The translations under genes and the position numbers were made by a program. Positions 35,838-44,915 of a DNA stretch of 64,000 nucleotides are shown piece by piece; the first letter of the stretch is position 1; each line of letters opens with the position of its first letter. The DNA comes from Bartonella sp. HY328 (lineage in GTDB: Bacteria; Pseudomonadota; Alphaproteobacteria; Rhizobiales; Rhizobiaceae), in NCBI RefSeq assembly GCF_025449335.1, contig NZ_CP104883.1, forward strand, positions 1,108,501-1,172,500, given 5' to 3'. The notes below the pieces were generated by a model that saw only the letters and a list, made by a program, of their open reading frames with translations, did no database searches and had not been told where the DNA came from.

Positions 35838-36827
35838 ATGACCGGACAGAAAACGGTTGAGTTAAAAACTGTTGAAAATGATGAAGCGGGCATGCGGCTT
35901 GATCGTTGGTTTAAGGTTCATTATCCTGGCTTGGGTTTTGGTGCATTGCAAAAGCTTTTGCGTTCTGGGCAAATCCGCTTGGATGGCGGGCGGGTTAAAT
36001 CTGATACCCGTCTTAATGCTGGGCAAACCATGCGTGTGCCACCATTAAGCGTTGATGAAAAAGCCTCTGGTCCGTTAACTGGTAAAACCATACGTGGGCA
36101 AAATGATGGTGATGTTTTAGCGCAAATGCTCATTTATGAAGACCCAAAGGTTTATGTATTTAATAAACCATCTGGACTTGCAGTGCAGGGCGGCTCAGGT
36201 GTTGCACGCCATGTTGATGGCATGCTTGAGGCTTGGCGCAATAAAAAAGGTGAAAAACCGCGCCTTGTTCACCGTATTGACCGTGATACCTCTGGGGTTT
36301 TGGTTGTTGCCCGTACACGTAGCGCCGCTCAAAGCTTAACGGCAGCTTTTCGTGAGCGTGAAACTAAAAAGACCTACTGGGCGATTGTGCGTGGTGTGCC
36401 ACGCCGCCGCCAAGATAAAATTTCAACTTGGCTGGTGCGTGAAACAACTCCCGATGGCGACCGTATGCGGGTTTGCGAACATGGCGAGCCTGATTCCGAT
36501 CACGCGGTTTCTTATTACCGAGTTATTGAAACGGTAGGCCGCGATATTTCATGGTTGGAGATGGAGCCGTTTACGGGACGTACTCACCAATTGCGCGTGC
36601 ATGCGGCTTTTATGGATAATCCGATTTTAGGCGATTCAAAATATTTTTATGCGGATCAAAATTGGGTTTTCCCTGGTGGTATTCAAAACCGGTTGCATCT
36701 TCATGCGCGCCGCATTCGTATTCCAAATCCTGCTGGTGGCATGATTGACGTTAGCGCGCCATTGCCACCCCATATGGTACAGACATTCAATCTTCTTGGG
36801 CTTGATGAAGAAGATGGTAATGAATAA
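35838..36827 (+). CDS. rluC: RluC-family 23S rRNA pseudouridine synthase
   Basis: A 329-residue RNA-modifying enzyme. An N-terminal S4 RNA-binding domain (GMRLDRWFKVHYPGLGFGALQKLLRSGQIRLDG, residues ~17-50 region) precedes the catalytic domain with the RluA-family motif HRIDRDTSGVLVVART containing the catalytic Asp, then KKTYWAIVRG and GRTHQLRVHAAFMDNPILGD. RluC converts uridines 955, 2504 and 2580 of E. coli 23S rRNA; the exact positions here are inferred. AAGGAG is upstream of the ATG. The stop overlaps the next gene by one base, giving a coupled rluC-HAD-ATP12 cluster. Confidence 0.93.
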   Translation: MTGQKTVELKTVENDEAGMRLDRWFKVHYPGLGFGALQKLLRSGQIRLDGGRVKSDTRLNAGQTMRVPPLSVDEKASGPLTGKTIRGQNDGDVLAQMLIYEDPKVYVFNKPSGLAVQGGSGVARHVDGMLEAWRNKKGEKPRLVHRIDRDTSGVLVVARTRSAAQSLTAAFRERETKKTYWAIVRGVPRRRQDKISTWLVRETTPDGDRMRVCEHGEPDSDHAVSYYRVIETVGRDISWLEMEPFTGRTHQLRVHAAFMDNPILGDSKYFYADQNWVFPGGIQNRLHLHARRIRIPNPAGGMIDVSAPLPPHMVQTFNLLGLDEEDGNE

Positions 36828-37501
36828 TGCCAAATGATTTACGCCTTGTGCTTTTTGATTGTGATGGCACTTTAATTGACAGTTTCTCAACCATCAAAAA
36901 TTGCATGGTGAATGCTTTTGAGGATTTTAATTTTCCTGTACCAAGTGATGCAGCAATAAAATCGATCATTGGTCTGTCGCTGCCAATTGCTATTACAAGA
37001 TTGGCGCAAGGTGTTGGAATATCAAGTAATGTAACAGTTCCAGCCGATGAGATGACAGCTTGTTACAAACAGCATTTCAATCGCTTGCGCGATAAAAATC
37101 GGGTATGTGAGCTTTTATATTCAGGCATTAGCGAATTGTTAAAACAGCTGTCATCTATGGATAATATTATCCTTGGCATGGTGACCGGCAAATCAAGGCG
37201 CGGCGTTGATATGGTGATGGCTGAGCAAGGATTTAACTGCTTTGTTGCTAGCCGCTGTGCCGATGAATGTCCGTCAAAGCCGCATCCTGCGATGGTGCTT
37301 GAATGTTGCGATGAAACTGGTGTTACACCAGAATGCACCCTTGTTGTTGGCGATGCAATTTATGATATGCAAATGGCAAAGGCAGCAGGCGCCAAAGCTA
37401 TAGGTGTTGATTGGGGCTATCACAAGGCTGAACAATTGTTAAAGGCTGGTGCAGATTCATTGTTGAAGCAACCATTGGACTTGCTGAAATTGCTATCATA
37501 A
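36827..37501 (+). CDS. HAD-superfamily hydrolase downstream of rluC
   Basis: A 224-residue Gph-like phosphatase: motif I LFDCDGTLIDS, motif II Thr in GMVTGKSRRG, motif III Lys in SKPHPAMVLECC, motif IV VVGDAIYDMQMAKAAGAKAIGVDWGY. The cap domain is helical (C1). Substrate unknown; phosphoglycolate and pyrophosphate are typical for the group. The ATG overlaps the rluC stop by one base (TAATG), so translation is coupled. The rluC-HAD-ATP12 order is conserved in rhizobia. Confidence 0.9.
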   Translation: MPNDLRLVLFDCDGTLIDSFSTIKNCMVNAFEDFNFPVPSDAAIKSIIGLSLPIAITRLAQGVGISSNVTVPADEMTACYKQHFNRLRDKNRVCELLYSGISELLKQLSSMDNIILGMVTGKSRRGVDMVMAEQGFNCFVASRCADECPSKPHPAMVLECCDETGVTPECTLVVGDAIYDMQMAKAAGAKAIGVDWGYHKAEQLLKAGADSLLKQPLDLLKLLS

Positions 37502-37562
37502 AAATAGCACTTTTGATATAAAGTGCTTATGAGCTAGATGACCAAAATATAGGAATAAAATT

Positions 37563-38348
37563 ATGCGTAATGTTTTTACCGACATAGAGCCTTGGGATGA
37601 TGAAAAAGACCCAATGGTGTCAGCTCAGGAAAAAATGAAACATAAATTGCCCAAACGTTTTTATGAAAAGGCTGAAAGCTTAACGAGCGAAAATGGTGTT
37701 GAAATACGTCTTGATGGTCGTTCGGTCAAAACGCCCGCCCGTAAAATTTTAGAGCTTCCAAATCAAGCATTGGCAGATTTAATCGCGCAAGAATTTAATG
37801 CGCAGGTTGACGTGATTGATCCAGCCAAAATGCCAATCACTCGTCTTGCTAATACGGTTATCGATGGCATAGCCGAAGATAGTGAGCCGGTCGTTGAAGA
37901 TCTATTACGCTTTGGTCTTTCTGATTTACTTTTTTACCGTGCATCCGCACCTGTGGAATTGGTGGAGCGGCAACAAAAATTATGGGATCCTATACTTGAT
38001 TGGGCTGAAACACGCTTAACCACCCGCTTTACCTTAGGTGAGGGGGTAATGTTTATTCCCCAGTCTGATAATTCAAGTTGGGCAATTCGCAGCTATTTAC
38101 AAAACTATTTAGATAAGCCTTTCGAATTGGCCGCCCTTCATATGTTAACAACTTTGTCTGGTTCAGCATTGATTGCTTTTGCGATAAATGATGGTCATTT
38201 AACTGTCGAAAATGGTTGGAGGATTGCTCATCTCGATGAAGATTGGACGAATGAGCAATGGGGTGAGGATGAAGAAGCGATGATGCGGCGCTCTAACCGA
38301 GAAGCCGAATTTTATGCGGCATCTGCAGTGCTTGCGGCATTAAAATAA
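37563..38348 (+). CDS. ATP12-family F1-ATPase assembly chaperone
   Basis: A 261-residue protein of the ATP12 family, related to the mitochondrial chaperone that binds the alpha subunit of F1-ATPase. Family blocks: KRFYEKAE, NGVEIRLDGRSVKTPARKILELPNQALADLIAQEF, DPAKMPITRLANTVIDG, DLLFYRA, and MLTTLSGSALIAFAI. It is found in Alphaproteobacteria and mitochondria, in line with the assigned group. AGGAATAAA lies before the ATG. It is the last gene of the rluC cluster; a RIME-like repeat begins 25 bases after its stop. Confidence 0.9.
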   Translation: MRNVFTDIEPWDDEKDPMVSAQEKMKHKLPKRFYEKAESLTSENGVEIRLDGRSVKTPARKILELPNQALADLIAQEFNAQVDVIDPAKMPITRLANTVIDGIAEDSEPVVEDLLRFGLSDLLFYRASAPVELVERQQKLWDPILDWAETRLTTRFTLGEGVMFIPQSDNSSWAIRSYLQNYLDKPFELAALHMLTTLSGSALIAFAINDGHLTVENGWRIAHLDEDWTNEQWGEDEEAMMRRSNREAEFYAASAVLAALK

Positions 38349-38372
38349 AATCTGATTTTAGTGACCTTTGTA

Positions 38373-38479
38373 TTAGAGCGTTTTTTGAAAAAAGTGTGAA
38401 GCGGTTTTCGGCCAAAAACGCGGTGTAAACAATGGATTAGAGCGCCGATCTGATCTAATCAGATCGAAATGCGCTCTAA
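38373..38479. repeat. RIME-like intergenic repeat, copy 1
   Basis: A ~107-base element bounded by TTAGAGCG and CGCTCTAA. It has two inner dyads: AAGTGTGAAGCGGTTTTCGG near the left and CGATCTGAT-CTA-ATCAGATCG near the right. A copy in the opposite orientation lies at 50202-50307 and matches at roughly 85% of positions by eye. The size, the conserved AAGTGTG-AGCGGTTTT block and the mosaic dyads resemble the Rhizobium-specific intergenic mosaic elements (RIME). It sits between the ATP12 gene and an alcohol dehydrogenase remnant. Confidence 0.85.
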
Positions 38480-38514
38480 TTTTAAAAGTCCAATAAGTTT
38501 TTGGGGAGAAATTT

Positions 38515-38806
38515 ATGAAAGCTATTTTTTATGATGCTTTTATGCAAAGGCCACAAATAGTCAATTTACCTGATCCAACACCACATGATAATAGTGTGGT
38601 TATCGCCGTTAAGGCAACAGGTGTTTGTCGCCTTGATTGGCATGCAGGCTTGGCGTTAGGATGCTATGCTTGATATGATTTTGGCTGGAACGATCAAACC
38701 ACAACAACTCACTGGTCAGTTTATCACCTTAGAACAAGGTATTGATGCCTTGATCTCTATGGATAAATCAACCAATATTGGTATGAGCATCATCAATAGC
38801 TTTTAA
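38515..38806 (+). pseudogene. Zinc alcohol dehydrogenase remnant with internal deletion
   Basis: The first 52 codons (MKAIFYDAFMQRPQIVNLPD...VVIAVKATGVCRLDWHAG) match the N-terminus of a zinc-dependent alcohol dehydrogenase up to the first zinc ligands, then stop at 38671. A second frame, shifted by +1, encodes from 38666 the C-terminal end of the same family (MLDMILAGTIKPQQLTG...GIDALISMDKSTNIG) to the stop at 38804-38806. About 250 middle codons are missing. GGGGAGAA remains before the ATG. The gene is therefore dead; the join falls at GGCTTGGCGTTAGG. The RIME-like repeat lies 36 bases upstream. Confidence 0.88.
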
Positions 38807-38818
38807 TTGTTTTTAAGT

Positions 38819-39436
38819 TCATAAAAACAGCGATTTTATACCATCGGCCACGAGTTGGACAGCTAGGGCTGCGAGGAGTAGCCCGAACAAGCGGGTAACG
38901 ATGGAGCGACCAGCAACACCAATTAAACGATCAATTGCTGGTGAAAGGCGCATGAAAAAATAGCAGCATAAAACTGCGATGAAAAGCACGCCAAGGGTGA
39001 TCGCTTTACCACTCCAGCCGGGATTATTGCCAGCCATCAAAATGGTTGCTGAAATAACGCCAGGGCCAGCAATCATCGGCATAGCAAGGGGAAATGCAGC
39101 AATATTGGTAATGTGATCCTTGGTAATAATGATTGCGGCGGTTTTTTCCTTGCGTTCGGTGCGTTTTTCAAAAATCATTTCAAAGGCGATGAAAAATAGC
39201 AAAATACCACCAGCTATTCTAAAAGCACCAAGCGATATACCTAGGGTTGTGATAATCTGCGTACCAACAAGGGCAAAAAATGCCAATATCACAAAGGCAA
39301 TTGTTGCAGCAATGATAGCCGTTTGCTTTTGTTCCTTACCATTCATGCCGACACTAAGCGACAAAAAGATTGGAATGAGACCGGGCGGATCGATCGTTAC
39401 CAATAGTGTAATTAATGTATTTAGAATCTCAATCAT
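38819..39436 (-). CDS. MarC-family integral membrane protein
   Basis: A 205-residue protein with six predicted membrane spans. Family blocks: NTLITLLVTIDPPGLIPIFLSL, FRIAGGILLFFIAFEMIFEKR, PLAMPMIAGPGVISATILMAGN and GVAGRSIVTRLFGLLLAALAVQLVADGI. The MarC/UPF0056 family has no proven function; earlier links to multidrug resistance were not confirmed. Single gene, convergent with the alcohol dehydrogenase remnant, which ends only 12 bases away. Confidence 0.9.
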   Translation of the reverse strand: MIEILNTLITLLVTIDPPGLIPIFLSLSVGMNGKEQKQTAIIAATIAFVILAFFALVGTQIITTLGISLGAFRIAGGILLFFIAFEMIFEKRTERKEKTAAIIITKDHITNIAAFPLAMPMIAGPGVISATILMAGNNPGWSGKAITLGVLFIAVLCCYFFMRLSPAIDRLIGVAGRSIVTRLFGLLLAALAVQLVADGIKSLFL

Positions 39437-39529
39437 TGCTGCTTCGCTTAAATGCTCTGTGGTTTTTCTTATGCACTAAAATGCATAATGCATCTAGTTG
39501 AAATTTTATTATAAACATTCCAAATATTT

Positions 39530-41503
39530 TTACACTTTGGCATTTTTAGAGCGTTTCGATAAAATTAAGATAAGACAAAATCCACCAATCAGCGAAGCAA
39601 AAAGCCCGGGCGGTAAATTATAAGGAAACGCTATTATGCGTGATAGCCAATCGGTTATTGCCATAATCACTGCACCTAATAAAGCTGAAGCAATCATAAA
39701 ACTGCGTGTTCCATTAATACCATAATAACGAGCAATATGGGGGGCAATCAGGCCAACAAAGCTTAATGGCCCAATCATTAAAGAGCCTATCGCTGTTAAG
39801 CTTGTGGCGGTAAGGACAATTATCGCGCGTACCAAACCATTTGGAAGGCCTAAGCTACGCATTGCAACATCACCTAGCGGCAAAATGGTTATCCAGCGAG
39901 ATAGAGCAAATATAATGATAAGAGCTACAACAAGTATAAAGGCGGCGAAGGCAATTCCCCAGCTAGTTGCTTGCGTCGTCGTACCACTTAACCAACCTAA
40001 CAAAGCATAACCTTGCGGTGTGCCTGTCGCAATTAATGCGGTCAAGACAGAGCTTGCCATAGCGCCAAAACCAACGCCTGCTAAAAGTAATTTTTCAGAG
40101 CCGAATTGTCCACGCATTGCCAACAGCATAATAAATAGGATTGAAATAAATGCGCCAATGGCAGCGCCCCCCCATTGTTGGGCAAGGCTTGGGCTTGCAA
40201 TAGTTAATAAAATAAGGGCAAGCCCGACGCCTGCGCCAAGACCGGTTCCTAGTATTTCAGGGCTGGCAAGTGGATTGGCCGTGAGGCGCTGCAATAATGC
40301 ACCAGCTAGCGCAAGACAGGCGCCCGAAATCATTGTAAAAAGCAGCCGCTCCAAGCGTAAATCAATAAAATCATAAAAAAGCGTGCCGGTTGCCACAAAT
40401 ATGCCTTGTGGTCCGCGCCCCAAAGTCAAAGCAATGAGGCTGACCAGCATCAAAATTATTACGAGTATGGCGATAAAAATAATAGGATGATGAGCACGCC
40501 TAACAATGTCGCCAGTTTGGCTGTTTGGCCACTCAAACATTCTTAATTTTGGCAGCATCCATAATAAAAGTGGGCCGCCGAGTAACGCCGTGGCTGCGCC
40601 AACAGGAATATCGGTATGAGTAAGGGTTTGAATTAAATATGTTACGCTGTCGGTTGCCCATAAAAGAATTGCGCCAATGATTGGAGATGCAATCATCATT
40701 TGTTTGAGTGATCTTGCTCCCGAAAGCCGTGCTAAAGCAGGTCCTACCAAGCCGACAAAGCCTAATATGCCAACTTCTGCGATAATAAAGGCGGCTATCG
40801 ACACGCTCATCATAATCACAAGCAATCGAATAGCTAAAAAGGAAACGCCAAGGCTTCGCATATTAGCATCATCAACATTAAATAATGTCAAAGGGCGTAA
40901 TAGCAAACTAGCAAAAATAGCGCCGATTATAATCTTTACCGATAGCCAAAGAAACGGTGTCCAACTTAATTGCTCCAGTGAGCCGCCCCCCCAAACAAAT
41001 AGGGAAAAAACATAATCACCATTGGCAAGAATAAGCGCAGTTGAAGCAGCTGTCGCGGTTAATGAAATAATCATACCACTTAAAATAACCGATGCAGGCT
41101 CAAGCCGTCTTTTATGGTTCAGCAGTAAGACCAATAAAATAGCACTAAATGCACCAATAAGTGCTAGCCATTCGCGGCTTAACCAAGCGGCAGGAATATA
41201 TAAAATACCGATAGTCATAGCAAGCTGCGCACCTGATGCGATGCCAAGAGTAGTTGGCTCAGCAAGGGGATTGCGCAATATTTGTTGCAAAAGCAGCCCT
41301 GATAATGCAAGGCCAGCACCGCAAATTAAAGCCATAGCGCTGCGGGGCAAAATCATATTAAGCGCAATGATATGCTGTAATTTTTGCATATCCGTATTGT
41401 CGGTTGAGCTATTCCAGGCATTTAAAAAGTGCATCAAGGTAATGATTGCTGCAAAAATACATAATGCCGACCAAAATATTATGATTTTTCTATTTTTCAC
41501 CAT
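39530..41503 (-). CDS. fhuB: Ferric-hydroxamate ABC permease FhuB (fused double permease)
   Basis: A 657-residue inner-membrane protein made of two homologous FecCD-type halves, as in E. coli FhuB (660). First half: MILPRSAMALICGAGLALSGLLLQQILRNPLAEPTTLGI; second half: RLLFTMISGACLALAGALLQRLTANPLASPEILGTGLGAG. Each half ends in a GLIAPHIAR / GLVGPALAR block for ATPase coupling. It imports Fe(III)-hydroxamates delivered by FhuD using FhuC. The start lies within the fhuD 3' end (14-base overlap; ATG 41503 or GTG 41500), so translation is coupled. Confidence 0.94.
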   Translation of the reverse strand: MVKNRKIIIFWSALCIFAAIITLMHFLNAWNSSTDNTDMQKLQHIIALNMILPRSAMALICGAGLALSGLLLQQILRNPLAEPTTLGIASGAQLAMTIGILYIPAAWLSREWLALIGAFSAILLVLLLNHKRRLEPASVILSGMIISLTATAASTALILANGDYVFSLFVWGGGSLEQLSWTPFLWLSVKIIIGAIFASLLLRPLTLFNVDDANMRSLGVSFLAIRLLVIMMSVSIAAFIIAEVGILGFVGLVGPALARLSGARSLKQMMIASPIIGAILLWATDSVTYLIQTLTHTDIPVGAATALLGGPLLLWMLPKLRMFEWPNSQTGDIVRRAHHPIIFIAILVIILMLVSLIALTLGRGPQGIFVATGTLFYDFIDLRLERLLFTMISGACLALAGALLQRLTANPLASPEILGTGLGAGVGLALILLTIASPSLAQQWGGAAIGAFISILFIMLLAMRGQFGSEKLLLAGVGFGAMASSVLTALIATGTPQGYALLGWLSGTTTQATSWGIAFAAFILVVALIIIFALSRWITILPLGDVAMRSLGLPNGLVRAIIVLTATSLTAIGSLMIGPLSFVGLIAPHIARYYGINGTRSFMIASALLGAVIMAITDWLSRIIAFPYNLPPGLFASLIGGFCLILILSKRSKNAKV

Positions 41504-42398
41504 CAGCCTCGAACCAGTGTTTTGCTAAAAGCGCAATAAAATGTTGTGCTGTCGGCAGGGCGCCAAAATGATTAAGCGGTGGCAAAAAAACAAAATTACC
41601 TTGTTTGATTGCTGGCAATTCATTCCATAATTTATTGTCAGGCAGTGCTTGGAGGGTTTGTTGTTCCGTGGGTCCAATAATAATAATTCCAGCATCAGGT
41701 TTTTGAGCTAATTTTTCAAGGCCAATATGAGCATAGGCTGAATAGCTTGTATCGCTGCCCCAAGCATTATTCAAACCAATATCCTTGAAAGCTGCACCAA
41801 AAATACTGTCATTACCAAATGCACGAAAATTACGACCATTGCCAAGATTTATAATGAAATAATCACGCCGTAATAATTTTGCAAATTGAATGCGCTTTTG
41901 TTGAATAAATGTGTCATAGTTCTTTATAAATTGTCGTGCCTTTTCAAAGCAGCCAAGGCGTTGCCCCAGCTCTAAGGTTGCTTTGGTAAGGGTTGGGCGG
42001 GGCGAAAGACCTTGCCCAAAGACTATTGGCGCCCAAACTGGTGCAATTTTTTCCAATGTTGGACGCTGATATTCATAAAAATTAGATGCGATAATGAGTT
42101 TGGGGGCTAAAATACGCAGGAGTTCATAATTAGGACTGCCGCGCAAACCAATATCCGCTACACTGTCTGGTATAGGCGGTTGAATTTGCATTTTTTTATA
42201 TTGGCGCAATTCGGTTGCAGCTAAAGGTATTGTACCAATGGCTAGGGCGGTTTCAAGCATAGCCCAGTCGATTATTGCAATATCTGAAAGGCAATATTGC
42301 AATTCAGCATTTTCTGCAATGCTATGGGTAATATTAAAATGGCTCGAAAAGAAAGCCGCGCAGGACAGCGATAAAAAGTGTCGGCGGCTTAATTCCAT
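41490..42398 (-). CDS. fhuD: Iron-siderophore-binding protein FhuD, Tat-exported
   Basis: A 302-residue periplasmic binding protein. The N-terminus MELSRRHFLSLSCAAFF is a twin-arginine signal, as in E. coli FhuD. The mature protein shows the FhuD pattern: DWAMLETALAIGTIPLAATEL, VADIGLRGSPNYELLRILAPKLIIAS, WGSDTSYSAYAHIGLEKLA and GNFVFLPPLNHFGALPTAQHF. It carries ferric hydroxamates to FhuB. I choose ATG 42398 over 42416 because GGAAAC lies upstream and the protein then begins with the Tat motif. A stem-loop lies between it and fhuA. Confidence 0.92.
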   Translation of the reverse strand: MELSRRHFLSLSCAAFFSSHFNITHSIAENAELQYCLSDIAIIDWAMLETALAIGTIPLAATELRQYKKMQIQPPIPDSVADIGLRGSPNYELLRILAPKLIIASNFYEYQRPTLEKIAPVWAPIVFGQGLSPRPTLTKATLELGQRLGCFEKARQFIKNYDTFIQQKRIQFAKLLRRDYFIINLGNGRNFRAFGNDSIFGAAFKDIGLNNAWGSDTSYSAYAHIGLEKLAQKPDAGIIIIGPTEQQTLQALPDNKLWNELPAIKQGNFVFLPPLNHFGALPTAQHFIALLAKHWFEADGEK

Positions 42399-42429
42399 AT
42401 TGTGTTTCCATATCATCGTGTTGAGGTAA

Positions 42430-42463
42430 AAGCGCTTTATTTTTTGTGATCAATAAAGCGCTT
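42430..42463 (-). terminator. Intercistronic stem-loop fhuA/fhuD
   Basis: Perfect 12-bp stem AAGCGCTTTATT / AATAAAGCGCTT (42430-42441, 42452-42463) with a 10-base loop. On the minus strand it follows the fhuA stop by 8 bases and is followed by TTAC rather than a long T-run. It may reduce read-through into fhuDB or stabilise the fhuA message. Confidence 0.7.
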
Positions 42464-42471
42464 ATATTATC

Positions 42472-44607
42472 TTACCATTTCGTATGCATACGTAAAAGGG
42501 TTTTGCGACCCTCGCCATAGCTACAAACAAAAATGCCTTGGCAACCTGATACATAGCCCTTGTTGAACAAGTTGGTGACGTTAATATCGACGCCCCAATT
42601 ATCTTTTTCATAACCAAGTTTTAAGTCGGCAAGAGTAACTGCTGGTACTTTAAGGGTGTTTTCTTCATCGGCAAAAGTTGAGCCAACATAGCGCACACCG
42701 CCGCCTAGGGTTAAACCTTCAAGCTTGCCACTGCTAATGCGATATTCTGTAAATAAGGCTGCCTGTTGTTCTGGAATAAGGTAAGGACGGTTGCCAATCA
42801 GGCTCGGTGTTGTTTCATCGTCCTTGATTTTGATCTTGGAGGTGGTGAAATTGCCAATGAGTTTCCATGATTGCGTAATATTGGCTTGCACTTCTAATTC
42901 AAAGCCGCGTGAATTGACTTTGCCAAGCTGGGTGCGTGCAAAACTTGAACCAGTTAAGGAATTTTCCTTGGTTAAATCAAACAATGATGCAGTGATTAAG
43001 CCATCAAATATTTGTGGACGGTACTTCATGCCGATTTCATATTGGGTACCGGTTTCTGGCTTGGCGTAGCTATTGTCAAAAAGCGTATCAATGATTGGAT
43101 TAAAAAATGTGGCAACGCTAGCATAGGGGGTTAGCCCGTTGTCAAATTCATAACCAAGACCAGCACGACCAGACCAGCGTCCCGTATTATACTCATATTC
43201 AGGTAAGCCTTTGGCTTTGGTCCAAACATGGTCATAACGGCCATTTAAAGTTAAAATCCAACCTTCGCCAAATTCCATGCGGTCTTGGGCATAAATACCA
43301 AACTGGTTGCGAGTTAATTTTTGATCAATATAAGGATCCCACATTGGGCCCTGTGCTGCGCCATAAACAGGATTATAGCCGTCAATAACAGTTGCGCTAC
43401 CGGTTTGTTGCATTTGGTTGATTAAAAAATACCGATATTCAGCTCCAAATAATAAATTATGGGTAATTGCTCCGGTATTTACACTACCTTCAAGCATATT
43501 GTCGGCAACAAAAGTGTTTACTTCCGTGTCATGTTTAAAATTGATACGTGCAACATTGGGATTATTTAAACTAGGCTGTGATAAAAAACCCTCATAGCCA
43601 TATGCGTAAAGGCTATGTTCTTTAACATGGGCATAGCCATAACGTACATTTTGTCGGACAGTCCAATCATTGTCAAAGCGGTGTTCAAATTCATAACCGA
43701 TACTAGCCTGCTCACGGTCATAAGAATCGACAGAGGGCTCGGTATAGTTGATAGTTCGTGGAATTTTGCCAAATTGTGTTGGTACAACCGTGCCATAATA
43801 AGGTAAAAAGCCGCCACCATCATGGGTTAAATCTAAATGGGTGTAATTGCCTAAAATTGTAAGCCGCGTTGCTTCATCGGGTTTAAATTCAATGCTTGGG
43901 GAAATAACACCGCGAAATTCTTCCGCATGGTCGGTGTAATTATTGCCACCTTGAATTTTGCCATTAATACGATAGCTTAAAGTATCCGTAACCTTGTCAC
44001 CCATGTCAAAACCAATATAGGCGTTACCATAGCTGTTTACGCCAATTTCAGTTTCTCGGATACGATCAAATGTTGGGCGTTTGCTAATGTAGTTGACAAT
44101 GCCACCAGGATTTGCGCCGCCATAAAGGGCTGCTACAGGACCTTTTAATACCTCAATGCGCTCGATATTATAACTATCAATTAAAAAGCCACCAAAACCG
44201 TAGCTAAAGTTTTGCAAACCATCAAGATAGGTTCCAGTTTGGGTTGCATCAAAACCACGGATATATATCCAATTGGTATCATTATCGACACCAAAAGGTT
44301 GAGCAAAAACCCCCGCTGTATAGCGTAGCGCCTCGTCAAGTTTTTGTGCGCCAGTTGCATCCATTTGGTCGCGGCCAACAACCGAAACTGATTGAGGAAT
44401 TTTACTTATATTCACAGCTGCTTTTGAGCCTGTAGCGGTTACTTGGGGGACAAAACCAGCAACTGGGCTTACAGCCGTATCATCATTATTTATAACTACG
44501 GTTTCTAGAGTGGTATTGGTATTTTGTTGGGCATTTGCATAAGTGTGGCTAAGCGATGTACTTGCTGCTAAAGCAAGTAAAAATGTAAACAGACGTGATG
44601 ATGCCAT
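42472..44607 (-). CDS. fhuA: TonB-dependent ferric-siderophore receptor (FhuA/FoxA type)
   Basis: A 711-residue outer-membrane receptor. Signal peptide ending SLSHTYANAQQ. Plug domain: SKAAVNISKIPQSVSVVGRDQMDATGAQKLDEALRYTAGV (TonB-box follower), RGFDATQTGTYLDGLQNF, IERIEVLKGPVAALYGGANPGGIVNYISKRP. The barrel ends with LKLGYEKDNWGVDINVTNLFNKGYVSGCQG and a terminal aromatic residue (Trp). It takes up a ferric siderophore, probably hydroxamate given the adjacent fhuBCD. AAAGGG precedes the start. A dyad with a TGA-N9-TCA core lies 122 bases upstream. Confidence 0.93.
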   Translation of the reverse strand: MASSRLFTFLLALAASTSLSHTYANAQQNTNTTLETVVINNDDTAVSPVAGFVPQVTATGSKAAVNISKIPQSVSVVGRDQMDATGAQKLDEALRYTAGVFAQPFGVDNDTNWIYIRGFDATQTGTYLDGLQNFSYGFGGFLIDSYNIERIEVLKGPVAALYGGANPGGIVNYISKRPTFDRIRETEIGVNSYGNAYIGFDMGDKVTDTLSYRINGKIQGGNNYTDHAEEFRGVISPSIEFKPDEATRLTILGNYTHLDLTHDGGGFLPYYGTVVPTQFGKIPRTINYTEPSVDSYDREQASIGYEFEHRFDNDWTVRQNVRYGYAHVKEHSLYAYGYEGFLSQPSLNNPNVARINFKHDTEVNTFVADNMLEGSVNTGAITHNLLFGAEYRYFLINQMQQTGSATVIDGYNPVYGAAQGPMWDPYIDQKLTRNQFGIYAQDRMEFGEGWILTLNGRYDHVWTKAKGLPEYEYNTGRWSGRAGLGYEFDNGLTPYASVATFFNPIIDTLFDNSYAKPETGTQYEIGMKYRPQIFDGLITASLFDLTKENSLTGSSFARTQLGKVNSRGFELEVQANITQSWKLIGNFTTSKIKIKDDETTPSLIGNRPYLIPEQQAALFTEYRISSGKLEGLTLGGGVRYVGSTFADEENTLKVPAVTLADLKLGYEKDNWGVDINVTNLFNKGYVSGCQGIFVCSYGEGRKTLLRMHTKW

Positions 44608-44728
44608 TGATTGAAACCCTTTAGGCTATAAAATAACAATTGTTGATTTGAGCGTATAAAGCCGATTTAGGTGCTATAACTAGTATGGTTGCAACTGATT
44701 GCTAGACCGAACTAAATGGCAATATGAG

Positions 44729-44753
44729 AAATATGATTTTTTAATTCATATTT
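44729..44753 (-). promoter_or_regulatory. IRO-box-like dyad upstream of fhuA
   Basis: AAATATGA-N9-TCATATTT: perfect 8-bp arms around nine bases, containing TGA-N9-TCA, the pattern described for RirA iron-responsive operators in rhizobia. It is 122-146 bases before the fhuA start, a sensible place for repression when iron is plentiful. Confidence 0.62.
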
Positions 44754-44915
44754 TAATAAAAAGCTTGTCTGATATTTTGAATTTTTGAATGATATTACTT
44801 AAAAAGCTAAACGCGAAAATTGCATTCAATTGAAAAAAGCATTAAAGATCGAGTGAAAATGCGAAGCTATAAATAAAAGGTTCGATTATTTCCCTTATCT
44901 CAATTTCTTCATCTT

